This document shows positions 10,001-24,278 of a stretch of DNA of 64,000 nucleotides, one piece after another. A program made the position numbers and the translations under genes. Under the pieces are notes generated by a model that did not search any database, was not told the DNA's origin, and saw only the letters and a list, made by a program, of their open reading frames with translations. This DNA comes from Ovis canadensis (Eukaryota > Chordata > Mammalia > Artiodactyla > Bovidae): positions 29,180,501-29,244,500 of the forward strand of contig NC_091255.1 of NCBI RefSeq assembly GCF_042477335.2, given 5' to 3'. Position 1 is the first letter of the stretch. Every line of letters starts with the position of its first letter.

Positions 10001-13000
10001 AACCTATAAAGATATGGTATATAGTCACGTAAAAAGTGCATCACATTCTTGATTTTTCAGTTTCTCATAGCAGCAGCAGGATTATTCCAAGACAGAAAAT
10101 AGTTGTTATTTTCATCCTAAAATGCAACAATACCTAATGAAATGTATTCAATATCATGAAAGGATCTTCCTCCATGGAGGATAAATGAAACAGATTAATA
10201 AGACAAACAGGGGCAAACTAAAGGCATTCATTCATATTTACATATTAAAACCACTTTTGTTAACACCAAATCTTTACACCTAGCAATAGTAACATTTAAG
10301 GATAAAGCAGACATTACTAAAGCAGTATCCATTTTTGGAGCCTAGTTTAGCACCTGAGGAGAGGGTATATGGAAAGCTATAATTTACCTCAAGTTGGTTT
10401 GTTGGTCTTTAAGAATAAAATTTCAATATGCAATCAAAGTGAAACTGGACTGGAAAATAAATGTTTGCAGCTATTTTAATAAGGCTGTAGAAAAGGGATA
10501 CTGCGGTATTATAAAATGGCTTTAGAACTCTGGACATAAACAAAACTTTATAGGGAAATACGAATCAGCAATCCCATTTGTGAGGACGGCTGTTTCATAT
10601 ATTTCTAGCCCGGAATTACTATTTGACTCTCCCAGTAACGCGAAAGCAACATACCATTCATACTTCACTGGGTGTTTTTGTTGTGCAGACAATTTAAAAC
10701 TTCTACTTGTAAGCTCCATCTTGAGTAGCAGAATGGTGTGAAATTTAATTAAAACCCAGTAAACTTTGAGTGATGTGAAATTTTGCTTTTGAATGAAGCC
10801 AATGACTGACTCATCCTTCTTTAAACCAACCCATGGTGGTCCTTGTTCTCACACATCTGAACAGATTGAGGTACATTTAAAAAAAAAAATTTAAGATAAT
10901 TAGAAGCCCAACTTTCTCACTATAAAAGAATCCTGGTGCTCTATCAATTAGTTAATGAAAATAACATTCTTATTAAGAACTAATAACCTAAAGCGTCTCT
11001 GCAAACAAAGCAGCTTTTCTCCTAGTCTTATCCTCTGGCCCCTCCCCTTAAACAAGTAACACTTTGGGTGGGGGGGAAGATGAGAAAATTCTACCCTTTC
11101 TTTAAAAAATTCAACAGTAAAATTATGGGTAGGACTACTGAAAGACACTGCCTGATCAGAATCTACAACTGGTACAGCATTAACGAACCTGATCCCATGT
11201 ATTTGTTCCACTATAGTCTGCTGTACACAGCACAGGTATACAAGAGGGATCAGGTGTTATTTGAGGATATGGCCCAGTGATAGAACTATACTCATAATCC
11301 TTGGAAACTGTGGACTTTTAATCTATTTCTAGGACTTGAGGAACAAAGTCTTGAAATGATGACTTTCTCCTTAGAGGAGTTTAAAATCAAACAATATTCT
11401 CTTCCCAATTTCCTTGACTGTGGCCATTTGGTACATCACAAATTTCACACTAAATGGCTTTTTTGTATTTTAAAAAGTTTACAGCAAAAAATAAGATGCC
11501 TCCAGGTGGGTTAGCAACAAGCCTAACAACCAAGCATGAAACTACTGCTGCTATGTAATGTTTTCTGAAGAAACACATTTTGTATTGTGGACAACACTCA
11601 TAATTGAGGCTTGCCATATTTCCCCTAGAAACTGTTATTTGAAAAAAAAATGCAGCACTTTTTTTTTCCTTTATAAAGTTTTCACCAAGATTCTGTGATT
11701 AGGAAAGCAGATGATTAAGGAAAACAGCAAAATTCTAAACCTCTCCAGCCATTTATTTCAAGAAAAAACAAACTGGCATTAACAAATTCCTAGTTATTGT
11801 CTATCCCCTCCTAGAAAGTAGAGAAGGAGTGCTAACTATAGATGCTGTAAATACACTGTATGTGAAAGCTCATTACTAAAGTCAGAGTAAAGGCTATGGA
11901 ATTAACTTCAGTTCATTAAAGTGGGGTGAACGAAGAGAAAGATAAATACACCCTGTCTTTTGAGGGGAAGGGGAATTATTCAAGACATCTACGAGAGTGG
12001 TATGTGACGCAGACACCTACAATCAAGGCAGATTTAAAAAGAAATCTTCACCCATAATTAGTATCTTCATAGCTATTAAAAAAATAGGTCATGATTTCAT
12101 TCTTAGTGCCATTTTTCAAATACTACCCTTTTAAGGATTAAAACCACCTGACTTTATTCTGTGTAATGAAAACAAATGGCACAAAATAAATACAAGTTCA
12201 TTCTCTGAATACTAATATAATGTCTTACACACATTCACTTACTAATTTTTAATATTTCCTTCTCTCATACACACACAAGCACTCAACACACACACAGACA
12301 CACACCTTTTCAGTCTTTATAATGGAGGGATGTTAAAAATCCCCTCTAGACTGTATTTGGTTTATGCTACAGTACTAATACTCTGAGTTGAAGAAAAATT
12401 CTTTATACCGAACAATTACACATCAACGTTATTTAAATGTGCTAAATTAATCACAGCTGAAGTTTAGAAGCTTACACAAAATAATCAGGAAACAGATCAA
12501 CTCTTTAAGATTTTTTTTTTTTAATAAGTGCTCTGTAAGGAATTGTGTGAGGACCTAAGGAGAAAGATTGCGACAAGTAGAGTTAAATGTTACCAAACAG
12601 CACAAAGGAGATATGTCCCAAAGTCCTGCTTGTACCTAGGCAAGTTAAGTCCATTAACCCAATGCCCCCAAAATACTGACAGTTAATATGATGGGGCGCT
12701 AGGGTTCCAGAAAGTAAAGAGACATCCCTAACTCTATACCTCTAACCATATAATCAAGGAAATTTCAGTGGGGGAAATCAAAGTGAAATGTAGCATTGTT
12801 TCATTTAGAAGTGAGACTCAAAAACCTTTGGACAAATATAGAGAAGGGAGACATTCTCTTTTTGGCTTCTCTAAACAGGGAGGCCTGAGGGATATGGAAG
12901 GGAAGTAGTAAAGCAACAACAGCTTGTCAAAGATATTTTAAAGATAAACGTTGCTTCTAAATTAAAAATTCAGACGGGGGCTGTTTTTCTAATTCCTTTT

Positions 13001-13623
13001 AAAATATATATTCATTCAACCTCTGTGTATCACAAACCCAGAAAGTTTCTTGTGAGTTGTGAGACAGAAGAGCTTTCAAATACCAGGCAAGCAAAATGGA
13101 TGTTTAAAACAGGGGTGGGGGGTGGGGAATGAGGACGAGAAGAGGGAGAGAATCTGGCCCTAAGGCGACAAGTGGTTACACAAGGCAATTGAACACACAG
13201 CAGAACTTTAAAACCTATAAAACAAACTGGAGCCTTTTTTCCTTTAATCAACCTTGTATCTTTTTTTTTTAACCTTTTGAAAATTTTTATTTAAAAAAAA
13301 AAAAACACAAAACACAGACTTCTTTCACTTCAGTATGTGGTATGATGCATTTTCCAGTTTGTTCAATGCTTTAAAGCTCAAGGATGCCTCTGCTTTCAAT
13401 TGTACATGGGCCTGAAGCATCCTAGCTTTTGGCAAGCAGGCAGGAGACTCAACAAAAATCAAAATAGAACAAGGCAGACTAAATGCAGGGCACATCTGTA
13501 AACATATTATACATTTGAAAATTACAATATCCGTAAAAGTGATACAGTTTACAGGTGAAATGAAACTATCTGGAACTGGCCTACCACAAGTTTCTGAACC
13601 TGGACTGATACAATAAGTTATCT

Positions 13624-13650
13624 TATATATATATATATATTATATATAAA
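13624..13650. repeat. (TA)n microsatellite
   Basis: Alternating TA dinucleotides inside the NUFIP2 3' UTR. Confidence 0.9.
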
Positions 13651-15298
13651 AGTTTTGTTTACATCAAGTGGAATTGGCAATCCATGCTTATACTTTTAAA
13701 ATCTAAGCAGGGCAGAAATCCAGACTATAAAGATATTTTCTCTACTCTATGCTGAGTCCAACAGCTTCTTTGACAAACTACTTGTTAAAAGCCTCAAATA
13801 ATCAAACAAAACAAGAAAACTCATCCATACTACAGTCGCTCAAAACTGGACATTTCTTAAGCAAAAGGGCTGAGCAAAAAGTAGCTACTTCCTCCCCCCA
13901 AAACCCTGGGGATCCAGTCTACTTTTATTAGAAGACTACATCTCTCTGTATAAATACCCTGCTATTTTAACCTGTATTTGACATACATGGATATACTAAT
14001 TTCTGTGTTTGTGTGTGTGTGTGAGACGCGACGCTATGTCAGGCCAGAGAACTTGTTTTTATGCCACTAACATCACCCAACCTTATATTGGACCCTTAGT
14101 TTCTGCACACACACAAAAATTTATTTTAGCATGCTATATACAAGCTGCAGTGCAACAGGATGGTAATGTGATAAGACAGGGCTGATGCTCTTCTCTGCCC
14201 AAAAGAAAATTTCCAGAATTTCACATTATTTTCCTTAAAAAAAGAAAAAAAAAAAAACCCATTTGCTCTAGTAATAAAATATATTTATTAAGATATAATT
14301 AGAAGCTAATAAGCTCAGAAGTATAGTTTGCATGAAAACACACCTTCTATAGGCAGGGTTTATTACCTCCTCACTGGCTAAAAAACATGAAGCTTTAGTT
14401 TTCATGGACTTTTTTCTTCCCCTTTTAGATTTCTGAGAAATTAAAAAGAATTTACAGAAAGGTACAGAAGTTTCTCTTCAGATGTTTGATGAAAAACAAG
14501 AAAAATAGCACATTTAGTGTTAGTGACAGAGAGCAAGTCTGGAGCACCTACAGTTGAAAAGCAGAATACATTTTTGCTCCCACTTACACAGTTATGTTAG
14601 AACATGGGCACAGGAGGATTTTTCCAGATTAAATATCTAAAGCCAATTGTTTGTTCTGTAACTTTTGTTTAAATGACACTCATGAAGTTTTTAAAGTCCA
14701 ATAGGTAACCAAAGCCAAGTGAAACTATGTACCACCAACTATTTCAGAACTGTAGAACTTCAATGCCCTCCCCATCCCCCCACCCCACAAAAAAATAAAA
14801 GGAAACAAAGAAAATATTTCCCAACACCCCACAGAGGCTGCTTATTCCTGGCAAGACATGCAAATCATATTCGCTAAAAAAAAAAAAAAAAAAATAGAGA
14901 GACCCCTGCAAACTTCAAGGCATTTTATCCAGCATTCTCGCAGGGTTCAAAGTATAACCAAAAGATCAAGGGAGGAGTGGGGGAAAATGTTGAATCATTC
15001 TGGGTTCCCCGATATTAGTGTATACTTTAGTCACAGAACAAGATACAGAGATCTTTTAAAGTGGATTTGCCTTTCCAGTGGGTCATTAGTTGCCCAAGGT
15101 GATGACAGCAGGAACTTTAGAACCACGCTTGTTAATAAGTCCATATTCATTAATCACTTGCATTCACACTTAAAAACAAAAACTAAAAACAAAACAAAAC
15201 TATTCAGTACCGGAGATTAAATAACCATGTGTAGTCTCTTGAAATAAATTTGTTTCCTTAAGAAGTCTAATTACTTTCAGTTGCCTTTTTTTAAATAA

Positions 15299-15345
15299 CT
15301 ATATATATATAATGTGTATATATATATATATTTGTATATATTATC
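15299..15345. repeat. (TA)n-rich tract
   Basis: Interrupted TA/TG repeats about 120-170 bp after the NUFIP2 stop codon, in the 3' UTR. Confidence 0.9.
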
Positions 15346-15465
15346 CTGTGATTCTACTTATGGTTCCTCTGCTGCGTTGAAGATCTAGGAGCATAAAAGC
15401 CTTGTGTCCCCCATGAACGGTGGCTCTAATGCTGCAGAAAGGTTACAAATAGGCAGTCTGGTCCT

Positions 15466-15518
15466 TCATTGATCTGGACTATCCATGGCTTCATTGTAAG
15501 TGATTATCCTTTTGGGAT
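15466..15518 (-). CDS. NUFIP2: NUFIP2 exon 4, C-terminus and stop
   Basis: Minus-strand acceptor cctccag (ends 15519). It encodes the rest of Asp, then PKRIITYNEAMDSPDQ and TGA at 15468-15466. The 3' UTR continues from 15465. Confidence 0.96.
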
Positions 15519-18500
15519 CTGGAGGAAAGGTTAAAACATAAACACATAAATAAAAACAAAGTCTGAAATTCCCAAATGCCCATGTTCAAAAAATAAATCC
15601 CAATAACCATCATGAAACTGCCCTCTTTTATGAAAACACAATTTAAAGACCACTTCCTCTTTCTATTAACACACCTGTGACCCACTTTTCCTCAACCCAC
15701 TTCAATGGATTCCCAGGAACAAGGTCCTCTTGCCAGTGAGGGAGACCTATTAGAGGGTTGAGTTCAGTTAACCAGGACAATGTGCTTCTACTGACTATAA
15801 AAGCAGCACATTTGAAAAAAGCAGACAAAATTTAAGTCGTCAATAATCCATTACTTTAAATAAAAACTCAGATTTATTTTCCTTTGTTCCTGGCAAAATG
15901 AAGTCAAAACTTATTTTAAGCAGTGTGGATTGTCTAGTAAAGAACTGTTCAAGTTAACACCTAACACCAAAAACTTCAGGTTAACTTAAGTCTGGCAGAG
16001 CTATCACTTCAGTTTTAATTATGACTTATTTCTTCCTTCTAATTTTCCACAGTACCTCCAGACTTTATTCTCAACAACGGCAAAAACCTGTGGATATCCT
16101 GGGCTCGAGTATAAAAGAGTCAGAATGTGTTTGGCCAAACATTCCAGCGTTATTTTAAATTCCCGTTATTTATCTGTATGCCCCCCTCTTCTGGAGAGCA
16201 AAGATTGCATTACATACTACATCTATCTATCCTAAGAACTTTTAATCATACACATGCTTTAGTAAAAAAATAGGAAACCAATAAAACTTGCTATCTAACA
16301 GAAAAGTATAAAGGCCTGAAAACAATATCAAAAAACTCAAGCTCACCTCAGGCTAAGAATCAATCTAATTTTGTCCAGAAACAATATCCTTTCTAGAACT
16401 CCAAGGGACATCCACTAGCAACTTGCTGTGAAGATAATATTCATTCTTAATAGTTAATGACCATTTAAAAGTGAAAAACAGATAGGTTTACTTTTGCAGA
16501 GTATATTTTATAGACTACGTGTTTAAATTTGTGTTTGAATTAAAAAGGTACACAGAGAGCAACACAAAATAAGAACTTGTTATTTTCAGGCCACAGCTGT
16601 GTTAGACAAAAAAATATCTGGACTAAGAATAAGAAAGAGCAATGTTGGAAAATCAGGGAAACTTACTTTTTAGTCTGGACACTTTAGTTTACACTCTAGT
16701 TTACATAGCTTACATAGTAACCTCTCTGTGCCTCAGTTTCCTAATTTGTAATAAGAAAATAGAATTTCTAATGTCTCTCAAGTTCTGAAAATCTAGGACT
16801 TTTCACATTTGCCTGAAATTCACTTATTTTAATCAGCAAAGTAGATGGAAAGTGGGATCCAATTCAGTTACAGAGCTCTGAAAGCCAAAACCTATCAATA
16901 TTAACCTATCAGTGTCAGTGATTAACTCTCTTAACTAAAACTCACTTCTATTTCAAGTATACCACAACAAATATATTTTATTATATTTGGACAGAAGGTA
17001 CTCAGTAATTAGGACAACCAATTTCAGTTTTTTGAGAACTCTAACACAGATAAAGATTGGCCATTAGTGGAAACACTTACTTATGTTGGTTTTCTAGATT
17101 AAAAAATATTTTTGGTCTGTCTTATCTTTACATTCAGGGAGGAATAATATTCACATTCTTTACACAGCAGGTAAAAACTACACTAACATACATTCTTTTC
17201 ACTTAAAATATTACCCTGTCTTTAGGAGTCTTGGTATGGCAGCTATTGTCCTTTGATTGTAGTTATTATTAAATAACTTTAAAATACAAAGTCTAGTTAT
17301 TTGGTGGGCCACAATTCATGTTATTCCCACCCAAAAATAATGTATTGTAACTAGTGTTTAGTACTAACATTTCAGGTAACCTAACCATTCTTACCTTGCT
17401 TCTGCAAATTCCAAACAGATTCCATTTCTGCAAAGAAGAAAAAAAAGAATTATTTTTAAATACTAAATTTTCCAGAGCAAAGTTTAAAGCTGAGTTTTTC
17501 ACTTTAAACCTAAGAAACCTAAACTGACTATTGCTGGGCTGGAAGTAGGGTTGAAATAACAGTTCTAAGAAACCCAGACAAAACACTCATATTTCCCTTT
17601 AATTGTTGAGAGTGTCACTGAGATGGTCTGAAACGTTGATTACAGAAAGTCTATTATTACCTGAAATCAAACCACCAAGAGAACAATTGTATCTGCACAA
17701 ACAGCAAAGATTTGCAGATGTATGCTACAGGTAAACGATGAAAAACAAAACAAAACTCAGTTACCAAAAACAACCCAACATCCTTCAACAAGGTGCCTAG
17801 CTCTTTTGAAGGAAGCATCATCAAATTTAATCAAACTAGACCTTAAAATGCCTTATTAAAAATCTGCTTAACTCTTTGCTATATTTAAGTAGTTCTCTCC
17901 TCCGAACCCAACCTACTCATATTTAAGCCCAAAGGTCAAAATGCCAATGCATGCCCATTTATTAACAGCATTCAACCCTTATCTGCTCAACTCAAATGTG
18001 ATTATTTATAACATGCCTACTTTAATATCTTAGAAGCAGCATGTACATGAAGAAACTATAATGACAGTATAGACAGAGGACAAGGAAAACTACCTGAAAG
18101 CATAGAGAAAGCTTCACAGAAGGGATATTTAAGTCTTGAGGAGTAAGTAGATGACTATTACAGCGTAAGAACCAAAGGACTGTACTGAGTAATAGGAATG
18201 ACCTGTAACTAACACTGAGAATAAATGCTCTTCCATGGCCAGATAACTACCATTCTGAAAAGACAAAAAAGTGATTTTTATTCTGTATAACTGGATGGTC
18301 TGTATTCTATAATTGTTTTGTATTCTGTAACTTATCAGCAATCAACCATAGTTAAAGAAAAATGAAATTGGAGCTCGTTAAGATCAGATATAGCTGAACA
18401 TGGGTTTTTTTAAACATGAATTATAGTTAATGTACAACATAATGGCTCCCTGGGGCTAAAGCAGTGTGTACAGATCTAAAATTATTACTTGTTTGATGTG

Positions 18501-21500
18501 TATGGATGGGGGCAGGGAAAAAGATTGGCAGGAAAATTCCCATCTCCTAGGAGGTCTAAGGAGAGAGAATTGCAACTGATCTAATCTGGGAAAAAAAAAA
18601 AAAGATGTATCAGGAAAGGATTTCTAGTCATGGCAGTCAACTGTCACATCAACACAATTTCTAACTCTTTTAGTTTCAAACAATTAGGAGGAGCTGCAAG
18701 AGTCATTAAAGCTGTTATCTATATATTTCTGGATCTCAGAATAGCTAATTTTAAGAAGTCCAAAGATAAGCCTTTTCCTGGTTAACATCACTACAAGAAC
18801 ATTAACCCAACCACATTTTCCCTTCTAAAGTACAATACCACATTTGTAACAAAAATTCCTGAGGTGTTCTATATTTACAGGTTCCTTGATGCTCATTATT
18901 CAAAATTCACTTAATGCAAAGATCAATCTATATTTAGTTATATGTTGAGAGAAGAAAGGAATGATAGAACTTTCCAGTGTTATAGCCCACCTATACCATA
19001 ACATTTTCCTTTCTCTTCCCCACCAAAGAAATCTTCAACCTACCCCTGCCCTACTCTTTATTTAGGGGATGGGGAGGGTACTACATTCAAGAGTCACAGT
19101 AGCAGCCACACTACCTTAAAAGCAGAGTAAATATACATGTTTTGAATAAAAACAACAATAACTATTTGCAAACACTTCAGATTGAAGATATTTCCTTAAC
19201 TTCAACTAGGACATTCAGCTTTACATTCTACTCTAATACTGTACATTTTAAGTTATTTCTGGCAAGAAAATCCTATTGCCCTCAAATGAGCTCTGGAGTA
19301 GTGACTCTGACCATGAGGAGGGACAAGGGATGGTCTGACCTAGCTAAAAAATTAGTCATGGGCCAGCCTAGCTTCCAGTCAGGAAATCAGCATTATCTGA
19401 AGTGTTGTACTAAGAAATGAATGCAATTCCCCTTCCTGCTATTTAATATTACTTCTTAACTGGTAGCAACTTGATTTCCTTGATTAGACTTTCAATGTTT
19501 CTATGAAACTCCAAGTTAAGATGTAAAAGAGGAAATAAATCAAATACTGTTTGTATGATTATATGCCATGTTTAAACCACTCTAAAAGACTAACCAGAAG
19601 CTAGTGATACACAGCACATGTGAAAGAAGTCAATGATATTTTCCCCTCTTTTAGGTTACAAGTTAGGATTCAGATGTTAAATATAAAATGAGTTTCTCTG
19701 TATAACCTTGTTTTAACTATATCACAAGAGAAGCTGAACAGTATAAAGAAGGCTATAGAACTATACAGAATCACAACAGTAATTAATCTTCTTACTTTTA
19801 ATACTACCCTCTTCTACATACACATACACACACAAATACCCAAGTCTTTAACATCCCAGTTCTTTTACAACAGGCATCACAGCATCCAATTATGCAAACA
19901 GTTATTGAGAAATGGCCACAGGGCCAAACTTAGTAGTCAATTTTGCCAAAATTCTGTCATTTAGACCATTACCATACAAATTTGAGATTTTACTGTATCA
20001 AAATGTTAAAAATTCAGATACAACTGAATTTTTACATCAAATTAAATTTCCTCAAGTAATGCCGCTCAAATGAAACAAATTTAACATTCAATTTCCTAAA
20101 GCAGACAACTTACAGCAGTCGGTCCACTGGGTTCTACATACCACTTGTTTTTGTAAATAAAATTTTACTGGTATAGAGCCTCACCCAGTGCTCTTTTGTA
20201 CAAAGCAGAATCAAATGACAACAGAGACTCTATGGCTCGCAAAGACTAAGATATTTACTATCTGATCTTTTATAAAACAAGTTCATTGACCCAGGCTTCA
20301 GCAGTCACAAGTAATTTAGTAAGTCAATAAGACGAAAAGATTTAGACAAAGAACACTACCATTCAGGGAACAGAACTAAAAGTTGCCACGGAGAAAAGAT
20401 TCAGACAAAAACGACATTTTGGTATTTGTGGGAAAGAGCACAAAGCATTCATGAAAGAAAGTTTATTATTTAGTCACAGAGGTGAAGGGAAGTCACTGAA
20501 GAAATGAAGTTTTTATAGTACATGCAAGGAATGGATGAAATGACAATAGAAAAAGCGCAATAAAATGTTACTGCAAAAGTGAAGAAATTAGGGCAGTTGT
20601 ATTAGCGATGGAAAAGAATGAAGACGTTGGAGAAGATCCATATGTTAATTCACTAAAGGGGAAGCCAAGAAAGGGCAGTTGTGGGGGAAAAAATGAATTC
20701 AGTTTTATAAACACAGCACTGGAGTGACATCGAATTGAATACATGTGGTCCGAACTCAGCATAAAAGCAGCTGAAGAAGTCTTAACTAACTCACAGAAAT
20801 AGGATTAGTTACCCAGAGGAGTTTGAAAACCTGAATAGGGGACTGAAGGAACATCAACATTTGAGAAAGAGAGAATGAGAATACCAAGAAGACCAGGAAT
20901 GTTGTATCAAACATACAAAAGTAAAAAGAGTAGACAGAATTAGAGAATGTAGGGAGTATTCACAACTGCAACTCTTACCTAAATTTACCAACTACCACAT
21001 CCCACAACATATGCATATGTGTGCGTACTTGGTCACTAAGTCGTGTTGACTCTCTGCGACCCCTAAGATTACAGCCCACCAGGGTCCTTTGTCCATGGGA
21101 TTTCCCAGGCAAGAATACTGAAATGGGTTGCCATTTCCTTCTCCAGGGGATCTTCCCAAGCTAGGGATCCAACCATGCCTCCTGCACTGGCAGGCAGAAG
21201 TTACACATTCCCCTTTCTCTTGCCCAGTGCCATTGCCCTGGTTCAAGCAGTGGTATCTTATGCAGCTTTCCGAAGTTGTCTTTTATCTAGAGACCATTAG
21301 TTGAGTCTCAGTTTCTATCTTCTATGCCATGGTTATAATTCTTTCTTTAAAAATATAAATCTGAAATTGATCATATTGCTCAAAACATTTCAATGGATTC
21401 CCATTTGCCAACAAGGAGATTAGTTCTGTGTCTGATATAAAATTTATGTCTAGAATAGGTACATTAACAACTTGATAAATTAAAGATTTTTAACATGCAC

Positions 21501-24244
21501 CATTCACCTTTCCTGAAACTGACTGGCAAACTTCAAACATATGCCGTTTTCATCTAAAATATTCTGACTCTCCTTCTACAATAAGCCAACATTCACTTCT
21601 TAGAATTCTAACTACCTTTGTCCCCTGACCCCACCCACTCAACCTTAGTGGTTTCTCTGTATTTCAAAAACATTTTTCTACAGAGCAGTCACATTAGTGA
21701 TATATTTCTTTCCCATTACACTGAGTTTCTTAATAATATGAACACTGTTTTTATCTACTTATCACCAATGCTTCACACAGTACTTGGCACAATAAATAAA
21801 ACATTGATTTGAATAGAATACTACTCATAAATCAGTCAAGGAAGTAATAATATGGAAAATGTTTCAGGTAAACCCATTTGAAACTATTATTCAATCTCTT
21901 GACCTACAAAAAGCAATTTCATATAGATTCATATTTTAATTCTAAAACCCTTCAAAGAAAAAGACTGAGGTTAACTAAGAGGGTTAAAACTAAATAGAAG
22001 CTTAACTTTTTCTCTTTAAAACTGAAAGATACTACTGCCCCAATTAATAGAACATATTTAAAAACACTTAACATTTTAAGTACATAATGGCACCCTCCAA
22101 AAAGATCAAATCATATATGAGGCAAAACAAGCTGACTCCCCCAACTGTGAACCCCTAGATCAATTTATCAGTAATCATGCCTTCCACCCCTTAAGATATT
22201 TTAGATCAAATTCTATAAAATCCTACAGGGGTGGTGACATAAATTTATAATTCTGCTTCTCTTTCTAGTTCAGATTTATTCATCCTTTTGATTGATTTCT
22301 GGCTATCCCAACACTGTGTTTTGTTATTGTAACTTCTCAACCAGTCCTTGTACCTACCTGCCTATTCTTTTGGTTGTCAGAAGTTTCTCCCTTTCTTTTT
22401 TTCATTTTGACTGTACTCATACAGAAATACAGTACATTTTCAAGTATTTTCAAGATTAAGGTAGTTGTAAATCACCACCTTTTCAGTAAATGGTAAATTA
22501 ACTCTTCAGTAGATCAATGTCAATCCTATATTCCCAACTTGGAGCTACACCACAGACAGCACAATTGTCAGGACCACCTCTAAATACACACAATAGGAAC
22601 TTGGAGCACTTATTCTATTACTTTTAATGGTAAAATATAAAATTTAAGTTGCTTAGAATGAAACTGCTGCTATGACAGTAACAGACAATTTCTGCTACTA
22701 TAGCATGGGTAATTACTTCCCTTTCCCTCAGGACTTAAGCTAACAAAATCTGGGAGTTAAATTTTATCTTCTATTAAATTCCTTCAAAGTTACCTTCCAG
22801 ATTAGCAGCAAAGTAACTAGTGTACTCATAAAGCAGAATTAATGAGAAATCAAGTACCCAGTATGGTTGTTAAAATGCAAAGTCACTGATAAAAAGGAGC
22901 TTACACGACGTTAAGAATTACTTGTCATATATATTCCTATGTCTCATATTACAGAGAGAAAAAAAGGAGTCTTCCCAAATCTAGGATGTTCAATTTGGAC
23001 TGAAACCCAAATCAAATCTGCAGGTACTTCTTTATAAGACTGTTAGGAAGATAGCTTTGATGGCACAATTATGGGGCAAATGAAATAAAAAACACTAAAA
23101 ATGCTTATCAAGCACTGCGTTAACAAGAGAAAATTTAACATTCAGATCTATTCATGAACAAATGTCTAAACTGTATGAACAGTTCCCATCAGTTTTATGG
23201 ATCGATTTAATTAACCATAACTTGTCTCCTCAATATCCTGTTTCCCATATCCTGTAGATGTAGAAATATTTATCAGTTCTCTCTTGCCCTTACCGAATCT
23301 AAAAGCTTTTTGAAATGTCTGTTTTATTTCTGGATAAGTAATACACTCACAAGACTGTTTTACAAGAGGAAAATCTTTGTTATTTCTCTGCCTGGACTAT
23401 CCCAATAATCTGACTGATCTTTTACTTCTAGTCACCAGAAAAATGCCTTCTAATCTACCCTACAAATCAGTGCCACATTCATCTACCTGAACACAGACCT
23501 ACAAGTCAACTGTTTAAGAGCAACTCAGTTTTTACAGCAGTTGAGTACAATCCGGTAAGAGAAAACAAAGGCTGATATACTTACTTTATAATATTATGAA
23601 ACCCAGGCTTAAAAATGATAAATGATTTGCCCAAGCACACAGGAGTCAGGAATAGTAGCATTAATACCCCTGTCTTTTGTCAGTTTAAGTTACATACTAC
23701 CAGTCTATCTCCGATACTCAGGAGGCTCCCCCTTGCCCTCCGATGGGAATTATAAACCTCCATGGTTTGACAGTAATTTACCTTTCTTCTCTTTTATATA
23801 CATATATATCCTCTCACCACATCCAAAGTGGATACCTTCCAAGATTCACATCACTCTCATTTTCCAACTTTTCTGTTCTTTATGTTTCTGTTCTCTGCAT
23901 TTTCCTCAAGTTAAAGTCTTCCTTCATCCATCAAAATCCAGCTTAAATGCCACTGCCTCCAGGAAAACACCATGCACTTCTTACTCTTCCTACCTTTACT
24001 CCATTAGAAATTCTCTCCCCCTTCACTAAAATCTCTTATTTGTACCTTTCTTAAAACATTTAAAATCCGTGCCTTAAAATTTGTGTATTATTTTCTCCTG
24101 TACTAAAGTTCTTTTAAGGAAAAGATTCACCCTGAAAAAGCAAGTCTTTCATAACTAAGCAAAGCACTCTGCCTATGAAGGTACAATACAAGGGAAAGGA
24201 AAACACAATTTATTGTACAACTCTTCACTAGTATGGAAAACTGT

Positions 24245-24278
<34 letters not shown>

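Larger units (their letters stand above)
7045..15465 (-). other. NUFIP2: NUFIP2 3' UTR (about 8.4 kb)
   Basis: An AT-rich region after the stop codon with no acceptable coding frame. The last plausible minus-strand AATAAA is at 7070-7065, so cleavage is inferred near 7045. The inferred mRNA of over 10 kb fits my recollection of a very long human NUFIP2 UTR. It holds many ATTTA pentamers and minus-strand Pumilio-type words TGTAAATA (10242-10235) and TGTATATA (14142-14135). Short (TA)n tracts lie at 13624-13650 and 15299-15345. No SINE or BovB copy was found in it. The short ORFs in this span are chance. Confidence 0.75.

Noticed and set aside
13624-13650. TATATA palindromic stretch as a promoter
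   Set aside because: It is a TA microsatellite in the NUFIP2 3' UTR without other promoter features.
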